Below, in pieces: positions 35,023 to 43,400 of a stretch of DNA of 64,000 nucleotides. This DNA comes from Streptomyces sp. NBC_01353. Lineage in GTDB: Bacteria > Actinomycetota > Actinomycetes > Streptomycetales > Streptomycetaceae. Where the stretch lies: NCBI RefSeq assembly GCF_036237275.1, contig NZ_CP108352.1:7148501-7212500 (forward strand). The letters run 5' to 3'. Both the position numbers and the translations under genes were made by a program. A model generated the notes under the pieces. It was not told the DNA's origin and made no database searches. It saw nothing but the letters and a program-made list of their open reading frames with translations. Position 1 is the first letter of the stretch; each line of letters opens with the position of its first letter.

Positions 35023-36299
35023 ACCAGTTCCTTTCCGCGGGTCTCCGGAAGCCCGAGCAGCGCGAGTACGGCGAGGCCGTAGCCGACGGCTCCGAAGACC
35101 AGCGCGCCACCGACGCCCCAGCTCTCGGCGAGGAAGCCCACCAGTGTCGGGAAGACGGCGCCGACCGCACGTCCGGTGTTGTACGTGAAGCCCTGTCCCG
35201 TACCGCGGACCGCCGTCGGGTACAGCTCGGCGAGGAAGGAGCCGAAGCCGCTGAAGATGGCCGACATGCAGAAGCCGAGGGGGAATCCGAGCACCAGGAG
35301 GAGCGTGTTCGCCCCGGAGGGGATGTTCGTGTAGGCGAGGACGGACAGCGCCGACAGCGCGGCGAAGATCGCGATGTTCTTCTTCCGGCCGAGCCGGTCC
35401 GTGAGGTAGCCCCCGGTCAGATAGCCGATGAAGGCCCCGGAGATCAGGAAGGTCAGATAGCCGCCGGTGCCGACCACCGTCAGACCGCGTTCGGTCTTCA
35501 GGAAGGTGGGGACCCAGGTGGCGAGGGTGTAGTAGCCGCCCTGCACACCGGTGGACAGGAGCACCGCGAAGAGCGTGGTGCGCAGCAGCGGCCCCTTGAA
35601 GATGGCGGTGAACGAGCCGCGTTCGGCGGAGGTGCGCCGGATCTCGGCGGCCTGCGGGGCGTCCTCGACGTTCCGCCGGACGTAGACCACCAGGAGCGCG
35701 GGCAGGGCGCCCGTCCAGAACATGACCCGCCAGGCGATGTCGGCGTCGACGAACTGGAAGACCAGGGTGTAGACGATCACCGCGAGCGCCCAGCCGGCCG
35801 CCCAGGCGCTCTGGACGCCGCCGAGGGTACGGCCCCGGTGCTTGGCGGAGGCGTACTCGGCGACCAGGATCGCGCCCACCGCCCACTCGCCGCCGAAACC
35901 GAGGCCCTGGAGGGCCCGGAAGAGCAGCAGGGTCTCGTAGTTGGGTGCGAAGCCGCACAGCACGGTGAAGAGCGCATAGGTGATGACCGTGATCATCAGC
36001 GCCTTCACCCTGCCGATGCGGTCGGCGAGGATGCCCGCCAGCGCGCCGCCGATCGCCGAGACGACGAGGGTGACGGTGGTCAGCAGACCGGTCTGGCCCT
36101 TGTCGAGGGAGAAGTAGGCGGCGATGGCCACCATCGACAGCGGCAGCGTGAAGAAGTCGTAGGAATCCAGGGCGTATCCGCCGAACGCGCCGCCGAAGGC
36201 GCGGCGGCCGCGCGGCCCGAGGGCTCGCAGCCAGGCGAACGCGCCCGTGTCGTCGGGCCGTTCGCCCTGGGTCTGCTGCTGGGTCTGTGTCGTGCTCAT
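35019..36299 (-). CDS. MFS transporter of the pxp operon
   Basis: A 426-residue polytopic protein of the metabolite:H+ symporter type. MFS loop signatures are present ([54 protein letters not shown]). By context it would take up 5-oxoproline or a related acid to feed PxpABC. ATG 36299 has GAGGTG just upstream; an open-frame extension of 21 codons is unlikely. It is the first gene of the operon and faces the GntR gene across 170 bp containing a palindromic operator. Confidence 0.9.
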   Translation of the reverse strand: MSTTQTQQQTQGERPDDTGAFAWLRALGPRGRRAFGGAFGGYALDSYDFFTLPLSMVAIAAYFSLDKGQTGLLTTVTLVVSAIGGALAGILADRIGRVKALMITVITYALFTVLCGFAPNYETLLLFRALQGLGFGGEWAVGAILVAEYASAKHRGRTLGGVQSAWAAGWALAVIVYTLVFQFVDADIAWRVMFWTGALPALLVVYVRRNVEDAPQAAEIRRTSAERGSFTAIFKGPLLRTTLFAVLLSTGVQGGYYTLATWVPTFLKTERGLTVVGTGGYLTFLISGAFIGYLTGGYLTDRLGRKKNIAIFAALSALSVLAYTNIPSGANTLLLVLGFPLGFCMSAIFSGFGSFLAELYPTAVRGTGQGFTYNTGRAVGAVFPTLVGFLAESWGVGGALVFGAVGYGLAVLALLGLPETRGKELV

Positions 36300-36368
36300 C
36301 TGCACCTCGCAGAGGGGGAGGCGTGCCTGAGGACGTGCTGAAGGACCGTGCGGTGTCGTCAACGTAGG

Positions 36369-36385
36369 GGATTGTTGAACGATCC
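36369..36385. promoter_or_regulatory. GntR/FadR-type operator between the pxp operon and its regulator
   Basis: GGATTGTTGAACGATCC is a 17-bp palindrome with one mismatch per arm. TTGTTGAAC-like cores are typical of FadR-subfamily GntR operators. It lies 69 bp upstream of the MFS start and 83 bp upstream of the regulator start, which fits autoregulation and operon control from one site. Confidence 0.6.
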
Positions 36386-36468
36386 GACAAGAGGTATGTC
36401 GTCACGTTCTTGTTTCCGCGAGGTACCTGCGATTGACTCGGCCGCGGACGACGGAGGGAACGGACACA

Positions 36469-37173
36469 GTGGGCGGAATCGACGAACTGGCGGACGACCG
36501 GGCGCTGCTCGGGCGGACCAGCACGGCGGAACGGGTGGCGGACATCCTGCGCACCCGCATCGCCGAGGGCTTCTTCCCGCCCGGCACCCGACTCTCCGAG
36601 GACAGCATCGGCGGCGCGCTCGGCGTCTCCCGCAACACGCTGCGCGAGGCGTTCCGGCTGCTCACGCACGAACGACTGCTCGTCCACCAGCTCAACCGGG
36701 GCGTCTTCGTGCGCGTCCTCGCGGTCGAAGACGTCGCCGACATCTACCGCACCCGCCGCCTCGTCGAATGCGCGGTCGTCCGCGACCTCGGGCAGCCGCC
36801 CTTCGTCCTCGACGGCCTCGCCGCCGCGGTCGAGGAGGGCGAGCGGGCCGCCCGCGCCGCGGACTGGAAGGGCGTCTCCACCGCCAACATCCACTTCCAC
36901 CGCGAACTGGTCGCCCTGGCCGGCAGCGCGCGCACCGACGAGCTGATGCGGGGCGTCCTCGCCGAACTCCGGCTCGCCTTCCACATCGTCGACGACCCCC
37001 GCGGCCTCCATGAGCCTTATCTCGTACGAAACCGGGAGATTCTGGAAGCCCTGCTCGCCGGCGAACGCACGACGGCGGAACGCCTCCTGGCCCGCTACCT
37101 CGACGACTCCCGCACCCGCATCGTCGAGGTGTACGCCAAGGCGGTCGAGGAGCCGGAGAGCCTGGAGGCCTGA
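36469..37173 (+). CDS. GntR-family (FadR/FCD) regulator, likely PxpR
   Basis: A 234-residue protein with a winged helix at about 20-85 ([39 protein letters not shown]) and a C-terminal FCD ligand domain ([32 protein letters not shown]). GTG 36469 has GGAGGGA about 9 bp upstream; the TTG at 36433 is a weaker alternative. It is divergent from the pxp operon and probably senses 5-oxoproline or a related acid. It leaves a 98-bp gap before the SMC-like operon, which has its own promoter. Confidence 0.92.
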   Translation: MGGIDELADDRALLGRTSTAERVADILRTRIAEGFFPPGTRLSEDSIGGALGVSRNTLREAFRLLTHERLLVHQLNRGVFVRVLAVEDVADIYRTRRLVECAVVRDLGQPPFVLDGLAAAVEEGERAARAADWKGVSTANIHFHRELVALAGSARTDELMRGVLAELRLAFHIVDDPRGLHEPYLVRNREILEALLAGERTTAERLLARYLDDSRTRIVEVYAKAVEEPESLEA

Positions 37174-37258
37174 GCGGGGCGGTCGCACCCGGGGTACCAC
37201 GTCCTGTTGCGCCGCGGGGTGCATCTGCGTCGTTTCGACCGTTGTCGGTGCGAGGACC

Positions 37259-37264
37259 TAATCT
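37259..37264 (+). promoter_or_regulatory. -10 element of a probable leaderless transcript of the SMC-like operon
   Basis: TAATCT ends 7 bp before GTG 37272, so the transcript would begin at or next to the start codon. There is no ribosome site at normal spacing. No convincing -35 box is visible, so the promoter may be weak or activator-dependent. Confidence 0.4.
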
Positions 37265-37271
37265 GTGCATC

Positions 37272-38798
37272 GTGACTTCGCCTGCCTCGACGGACCTCGT
37301 TCCGCCCCAGCTCAGCGCGGGGCCGCGGCCCGCGCAGGGCCCGGCCGCCGACGAAGGGCTCGCGCGGCGCCTCCGCGCGCTCGCGTGCACCGCGCCGCTG
37401 CACGACCTGGACACCCGCAAGGCGAACCTGGCCGGTGAGTACTCGGTCTACGCGATGGCCGAGGTCGCTCTTTCCGCCATCGACCTCGTCACGCTCAATA
37501 TGGACTTCGACACCGGCGCCGACCACGAGCAGATCGTCGCCCGTCTCCTGCCCCGCGTCGCCGCCCAGGCCCCCGCCCGCCCCGCCGCCGAACATGAGCG
37601 CGTGGCCCGCTGGGTCCTGGAGAACCTGATCAACGTCGGCAGCGTCGACCGCGGCTTCCGCGCCGTCTACGGCACCTTCGGTGCCGACGGCGTCTACACC
37701 CGCCGCGACTACGACTTCAAGCTGATCGAAGAGGTCCCCGGCTACGGCGGAGGCGTCTACCTCCGCACGACCGACGAAGCGGTCAACGTCCTCGTCGGCG
37801 CCCTCGACACCGACGTCACGAGCGCACAGATAGCGGCTGAGGTGAAGCTCGAGGTCCTGATCAGCCGCGGCCGGCTCGCCGACGCCCAGCTGGCCGCCGA
37901 GCAGGCGCGCTACCGGACCGTGCAGTACGCCGAAAGCCTCCGCAGGACCCTGGAGGCGACCCGGCGCAACGTCCGCGCCGTGGACTGGCTGCAGGCCGTT
38001 CCGGACATGATCGCCGAGGCGCTGGACCACGTCGCCGACCGCTACCGCCACGAGAACGCGATCCTCACCAACATCCGCAAGGCCCGCGACGAGGCCGAGG
38101 ACGCCGAGCACAAGCGCCGCGCCGCCGAGCTCGTCGACATCGTCAAGGACTGCATCCGCCGCCACACCCAGCTCCAGTCCCGCCTCCTGGAGGCCGGCCC
38201 GCTCTTCCGTGCCGAGCAGGACCGGCAGGCCTTCGCCGCGCCCACCTCGTACACGGGGATAGATCTGTACGGGCAGCTCGTCGCGCCGATCCTGCCGCTC
38301 CCCGTCGAGCAGGCGACCAGGGTCACGGACGCCTTCTTCGCCCGCGGCACGGGACTGCGCACGCCCGCCTCCGTACGCGTCGGGGACCTGGTCGAGATGC
38401 TGCTCACCCCGCCGGTCGAGCGGGAGCACCTCGGCGCGGAGATGCCCGAGCCGGACCTGATCGCCACCCCCGACGACAGCCGCTTCAGCGAGGAGCAGCT
38501 GGCGAGCGCGATGGAGCTGCTCGACCTGGAGTACGACGCCCCGCGCCGCCTCTCCGGCCTCCTCGCCGACGCTCGCCGCCGCGACCCCGACCTGCCGTAC
38601 CTGGTCGCCCTCCTCGCCGTCCACGCGGCGAGCCCCCCGGTCGGCACCGCGTACCGCCAGGGCGAGGAGCGCCTGCTCTTCGCCGTCGACGACGGCACGC
38701 AGCTGGACGACCCGGAGTTCGGGGGCGCCGACTTGATAGTGGGTACGGCGCTCCTGGACGCACTCGGCATGGCGGCGGACCGCACGGAGGCCTCATGA
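37272..38798 (+). CDS. Putative kleisin-like subunit (MksF/JetA-like) of an SMC-type complex
   Basis: A 508-residue, mainly alpha-helical cytosolic protein. The first 200 residues look like a winged-helix/helical region (YSVYAMAEVALSAIDLVTLN, YTRRDYDFKLIEEVPGYGGG). A long helical middle follows (AQLAAEQARYRTVQYAESLR, RAAELVDIVKDCIRRHTQLQ). The C-terminal part has LLDLEYDAPRRLSGLLADAR. It resembles MukF/MksF/JetA proteins in size, order and fold class, but I cannot prove homology by eye. GTG 37272 fits a leaderless mRNA. Its stop overlaps the next start (ATGA at 38795-38798). Confidence 0.6.
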   Translation: MTSPASTDLVPPQLSAGPRPAQGPAADEGLARRLRALACTAPLHDLDTRKANLAGEYSVYAMAEVALSAIDLVTLNMDFDTGADHEQIVARLLPRVAAQAPARPAAEHERVARWVLENLINVGSVDRGFRAVYGTFGADGVYTRRDYDFKLIEEVPGYGGGVYLRTTDEAVNVLVGALDTDVTSAQIAAEVKLEVLISRGRLADAQLAAEQARYRTVQYAESLRRTLEATRRNVRAVDWLQAVPDMIAEALDHVADRYRHENAILTNIRKARDEAEDAEHKRRAAELVDIVKDCIRRHTQLQSRLLEAGPLFRAEQDRQAFAAPTSYTGIDLYGQLVAPILPLPVEQATRVTDAFFARGTGLRTPASVRVGDLVEMLLTPPVEREHLGAEMPEPDLIATPDDSRFSEEQLASAMELLDLEYDAPRRLSGLLADARRRDPDLPYLVALLAVHAASPPVGTAYRQGEERLLFAVDDGTQLDDPEFGGADLIVGTALLDALGMAADRTEAS

Positions 38799-39502
38799 CC
38801 ACGGACCGGGCGGAAACCGGGACGATGGCGCGGACCGCGCCCATGGACGGATTCCCGCCACCGGCCGAGGCGGCACTCGTCGACGGTTCTCCGTCGCCGG
38901 CCGTGGCCACGCAGGGGCACACGCCACTGGGCGACCGCGAGCCGGCAGCCGAGCCCCGGCTCCCGGCCGGGCCGTCGGTCGACGGGGTGGCGCCGGGCAT
39001 CGGCGCGGTACCCGTCGCGGACGAGACCGCGTTCGTGTCCGGTCCTTCGGCGGCCGGGAGTGAGCTTGCGGCCGATGGTCTGCCCCCGGCCGAGCCCCGG
39101 CTCCCGGCCGAGCCCCGGCTCCCGGCCGAGCCCCGGCTCCCGGCTCAGGGCCTGCTCCCGGTTCAGGGCCCGCCCGCGGGCGAGAGTTCCCTCGAGGGGG
39201 AGGTCGGCGCGTCCGACGCCGGCTCGCTCCCGAGCCGTGAGGCTCCGGTCGCCGCAGAGGAGACGCCCGCCGCGCGCGGCGCCGCGCCCGTCATGGCCGT
39301 CGGGGTCGTGTCGGCGCCCGCGTCGGCGCGCCGGAGTCCGGCGCCCTTTGTGCGGGCCGTCCGGCTGAGCGCCCCCGCGGGCGCGTCCGGCGACGTCCCG
39401 CCCCGGCGGAAGGCGGTGCGCGTCACCCCGGTCCGCCTGCCCCTGCCGCGCCCCGTCCCCACCGCACCGCCGACCACCCCCACCGAGGAGCCCCAGCCGT
39501 GA
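38795..39502 (+). CDS. Pro/Ala-rich disordered protein inside the SMC-like operon
   Basis: A 235-residue protein, almost wholly low-complexity: PAEPRLPAEPRLPAEPRLPA near residues 98-117, long Ala/Pro/Glu stretches, and a basic tail (APFVRAVRLSAPAG, PPRRKAVRVTPVRLPLPRP). No domain is recognised. Overlapping starts on both sides (ATGA with the kleisin-like gene, GTGA with the MksE-like gene) argue that it is translated as part of the operon. It may be a tether, a DNA- or partner-binding disordered subunit, or a drifting linker gene. Confidence 0.65.
   Translation: MTTDRAETGTMARTAPMDGFPPPAEAALVDGSPSPAVATQGHTPLGDREPAAEPRLPAGPSVDGVAPGIGAVPVADETAFVSGPSAAGSELAADGLPPAEPRLPAEPRLPAEPRLPAQGLLPVQGPPAGESSLEGEVGASDAGSLPSREAPVAAEETPAARGAAPVMAVGVVSAPASARRSPAPFVRAVRLSAPAGASGDVPPRRKAVRVTPVRLPLPRPVPTAPPTTPTEEPQP
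39086..39139 (+). repeat. Three tandem 18-bp repeats encoding PAEPRL-type units
   Basis: Three exact copies of an 18-bp unit (CCGGCCGAGCCCCGGCTC) at 39086-39103, 39104-39121 and 39122-39139. They lie within the disordered protein and keep frame. Confidence 0.9.
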
Positions 39503-40395
39503 GCGAACACCACGCCGAGCACGCCGACGCGTGGAGCGAGCCGGAGCCCCCGCACACCCCCGCCGCGCCCGCCGCCGTCACCCCCGCGGACGCCGCCGAC
39601 GCCGCACGGCTCGTCTCGTTCGGGCTGCAGCCCAAGCTGCTGCCCGCCCGCGACGCCGAGTACGCCGAGCTGCTCCGGCGCTACCGCGAGGACCCCGCCT
39701 TCGCGCGCCTCGCCGACGCCGTCGCCACCGGCCTCGGACTCGTCGTCCTCGAGGTCTCCCCGCGCGCGGGCATGGCCGTCACCGCCGGCGAGGACTCCGT
39801 CTTCGCCGTCCGCATGGGCGACTACGCCCGCCGCGCCTCGACCGACTCCGCCGACCGGTTCCTGCACGGCCTCGCCCACCTCGCCGTCGCCGCCATGGCC
39901 TTCCCCCGCCCCGAGGACCTCGCCGACGACGGCTACATCGGCCGCCTCACCGTCAACGGCGTCGACTCCTTCGTACGCCAGGCCTGCCGTCGGCTCGAAG
40001 AGCGCGCCGAGGAGCAGGGCGAGAACACCGACCCCGCCTCCGACGCCCCCGGCCTGGAGGCCGCCTGGCGGATCTACGCCCGCCGCAGCTCCACCGGCGC
40101 CACCAAGGACGCCCGCCGTCTCGCCGGCTCCACGACCGGCATCGTCGGCAAGGCCGTCACCTTCCTCACCGAATCCGGGTTCCTCCAGCGCACCGGAGAC
40201 GACGCCGGCGGCGCCTACCGCACCACCGCCCGCTATCAGCTCCAGGTGCGCGACATGGCGGGCAGCGCCGCCATGGCCGAGCTCCTCGACCTCGGCGTCG
40301 TCCCCGTCAGCGACGGCTCCGCGACCCTCCTCCCGCCGCCCGACGGCGACGACCTGGAGCTCGCCGCCGACGCCGGCCTGCCCTTCCACGCGTAA
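39499..40395 (+). CDS. MksE/JetB-like winged-helix protein
   Basis: A 298-residue protein. The first 40 residues are acidic and disordered. Then FGLQPKLLPARDAEYAELLR, YREDPAFARLADAVATGLGL, LEVSPRAGMAVTAGEDSVFAV and a helical C-terminal half (VGKAVTFLTESGFLQRTG) fit the small MukE/MksE/JetB class, which bridges kleisin and SMC ATPase. GTG 39499 overlaps the upstream stop. Position between a kleisin-like and an SMC-like gene supports the call; sequence identity to known families is too low to judge by eye. Confidence 0.6.
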   Translation: MSEHHAEHADAWSEPEPPHTPAAPAAVTPADAADAARLVSFGLQPKLLPARDAEYAELLRRYREDPAFARLADAVATGLGLVVLEVSPRAGMAVTAGEDSVFAVRMGDYARRASTDSADRFLHGLAHLAVAAMAFPRPEDLADDGYIGRLTVNGVDSFVRQACRRLEERAEEQGENTDPASDAPGLEAAWRIYARRSSTGATKDARRLAGSTTGIVGKAVTFLTESGFLQRTGDDAGGAYRTTARYQLQVRDMAGSAAMAELLDLGVVPVSDGSATLLPPPDGDDLELAADAGLPFHA

Positions 40396-40452
40396 CCGCC
40401 CCGCGCCACCGCCCCGCGTCATCACCGAACCAGTCGACGAGAGTCCGCCGCC

Positions 40453-43400
40453 ATGTACGAGCTGTCCCGGGTCCGCCTCTACTCCATCGGTCCCGCCGGT
40501 GCGCGCTACGCCGACACCGTCCTGGACCTGCGCGGAGTCGGCGCGCCCGTGCCCCACCCCGCCCCCACCCAGGCGGAGTTCTTCGAGGAGGAGCCGGTCG
40601 GCCCGCCGCGCCGCCCCGCGCCCGCCGGCGTGCTCTTCCTGGAGAACGGCGGCGGCAAGTCCGTCCTCCTGAAGCTGATCTTCTCGGTCATGCTCCCCGG
40701 CCACCGCAACACCCTCGGCGGCGCAAGCTCCGGCGTGCTCCGCAAGTTCCTGCTCGCCGACGACTGCGGCCACGTCGCCCTGGAGTGGCAGCACACGCTC
40801 ACGGGCGAGCTCGTCGTCGTCGGCAAGGCCAGCGAGTGGCGCGGCCGCCAGGTCTCCAACGACCCTCGGAAGTTCGCCGAGGCCTGGTACTCCTTCCGCC
40901 CCGGACCCGGCCTGAGCATGGACAACCTCCCGGTCGCCGAGTCCACCGCCGTCCGCGCGCCCGTCGAGGGAGCCTCCGGCGCGCAGGGCCGCCGCCGCAC
41001 CATGAAGGGCTTCCGCGACGCCCTCACGGAGGCGGGAAAGGCGTACCCGCACCTGGAGGTCTACTGGGAGGAGATCCACGACCGCTGGAACGAGCACCTC
41101 GGCGACCTCGGTCTCGACCCCGAACTCTTCCGCTACCAGCGGGAGATGAACGCCGACGAGGGTGAGGCCGCCGGCCTCTTCGCGGTCAAGAAGGACTCCG
41201 ACTTCACCGACCTGCTCCTGCGGGCCGTCACCGACACCCGTGACACCGACGGCCTCGCCGACCTGGTCGGCGGCTTCGGCAACAAGCTCGGCCGGCGCGC
41301 CGAACTGACCGCCGAGCGGGACTTCACCGCGGGCTCCGTCGACCTCCTCGGACGGATCGTCGAAGCCGCCGGGACCCGGGCACGCGCGCGTGACGTCCAC
41401 GCGGCGTCCGAGCGCCGCACCCGTACGCTCGCCCGCCGCCTCTCCGCCCGCGCCACCGAGGAACGAGGCCGCACCGCCGAACTCGCCCAGCAGGTCACCT
41501 CCGCCGCGCACGCCGTCTCCGAGGCCGAGACCGCGCGCGGACGCAGCTCCCTCATCGCCGCCGAACTGGCCTACCGGCACGCCTCCCTGGCGCTGACCGT
41601 CGCCGAGAAGGGCGCCGCCTCCCAGCGCCGCGAGCTCACCGACGCCCGCACGCTGCACGCCGCCTGGCAGGCCGCAGAGGCCGTGCTCCGCAACCGGGCG
41701 GCCGGCGACCGCTCCGCGCGCGTCGCCGCCGCGATCCGCGAGGCCGAGCGTGACGCCGCGCCCGCGCTCGCCGCGCGCGCCAAGGCCGCCGCCGATCTCG
41801 TACGCGCCCTGCACGCCGCCGCCGAGGAGGGTGAGCGGCACGCGGCCGAGGAGGAGGAGCGCTCCGCGGCCCTCCAGGACGCAGGCGAGACCGCCCACCG
41901 CGACGCCACCGCTGCCGCCACCGAGGCCCAGCGCGCCCGCAGCGAGACCGGACACCTGCGGCAGCGCCTCGCCGAGGTCGAGCAGGAGACCGCCGAGGCG
42001 GTACGGGCGGGCTGGCTCGACGACACCGCCCCGGACGCCGACCCGGCACGCGCGGCCCTCGCCGCGAGCGACGCCGAGAAGACCACGGTCGCCGCCTGGG
42101 ATGCGGCCCGCGACGCGGCCCGTACCGCCGCCGACCACGCCCGCGAGGCCGCGGCCGCCGAGTCCCGCGCCGAACTCGCCGCCGCCCGCGCCACGGACGC
42201 CGCCGAGGCGGCCGAGAACGCCTACGACGCGGAACGCCGCGCCGCCGAGTCCCTCGCCACCGACGCACGCCTGGCCGAACTCCTGAGCCTGCCGGCCGCC
42301 CGGTCGACCTCCCCGTTCCCGGGCCAGCGCGCGGGGGAGACCGACGGAGCGGGCACCGAGGGCCAGAGCGCCGTCAGCGGCCGCGGCCCGGACGCCGAGC
42401 CGGGCGGCCCCGGACGGACGACGGGGGCGCACGGAGTTCCCGGCCAGAACGGGCGAGGCATCGGCTCCGGCGAGCCCGGCACGGGCTCGGGCGCGGATGC
42501 CGCCCCCGGCGCCGCCTTCGGGCTCGCGGGCGCGCCGGACTCCGGTTCCGAAGGAACCCCCGGCCCGCTCACGGTCACCGAGTTCGACCGGTACGCCGAC
42601 GAGCTCCGCCGACTGCTCGACCAGTCCATCGGCTCCGCCGAGCGTCAGCTCTTCGACCTGCGTACCGCCGCCGCCGACGACTCCCGCATCCTCGGCGCCC
42701 TCGGCGACGGCGGACTGCTGCCGCCGGGACCGGACGTGCTCGCCACCGTCGAGTACCTCGGCGAACAGGGCATCCCGGCGCTCCCGGGGTGGCGCTATCT
42801 CGCCCAGGCCGTCGACCCCGCCGACCACGCTGCCGTCCTGGCCGCCCGCCCCGAGCTGGTCGACGGCGTCGTGATCACCGACCCCGTCTCGTACGCCCGC
42901 GCCCGTGAGGTGCTGAGCACGGCAGCCCTGCTGCCGCGCTCCACCGTCGCCGTCGGCACCGCCGCCGCGCTCCTCGCGCCCGTACCGAGCCCGGACTCCG
43001 GCGAGGACACGGGCGTCTTCCTCGTCCCGCCGAACCCGGCCATGCACGACGAGCACGCCGCCGACGAGGAGCGGCACGCCCTGCGCGCCCGCGCCGTCGC
43101 CCGCGACGAGGAGATCCGCACGCTCGCGGCCCGGCTCACCGGCGACCGTTCGCTCGCCGCCCGGATCGGCTCGTGGCGAGCCGACTGCCCGCCCGGCATG
43201 ATCGCCGAACTGGCCGCCGTCGCCGCCGCCGCGCGCGAGACCGCGGAGGCGGCCGCGGCCACGCTCGCCGAGGCCCGGACGGTACGGGCGGAGGCCGACG
43301 AGGCCGCCGCCGACGCCGCCCGCGTACGGGACGAACGCCAGGAGGCCGCCCAGCGCGCCCGCCGTGTCGCCGACGCCCTCGCCGGCCTGGCGTTCCGGCT

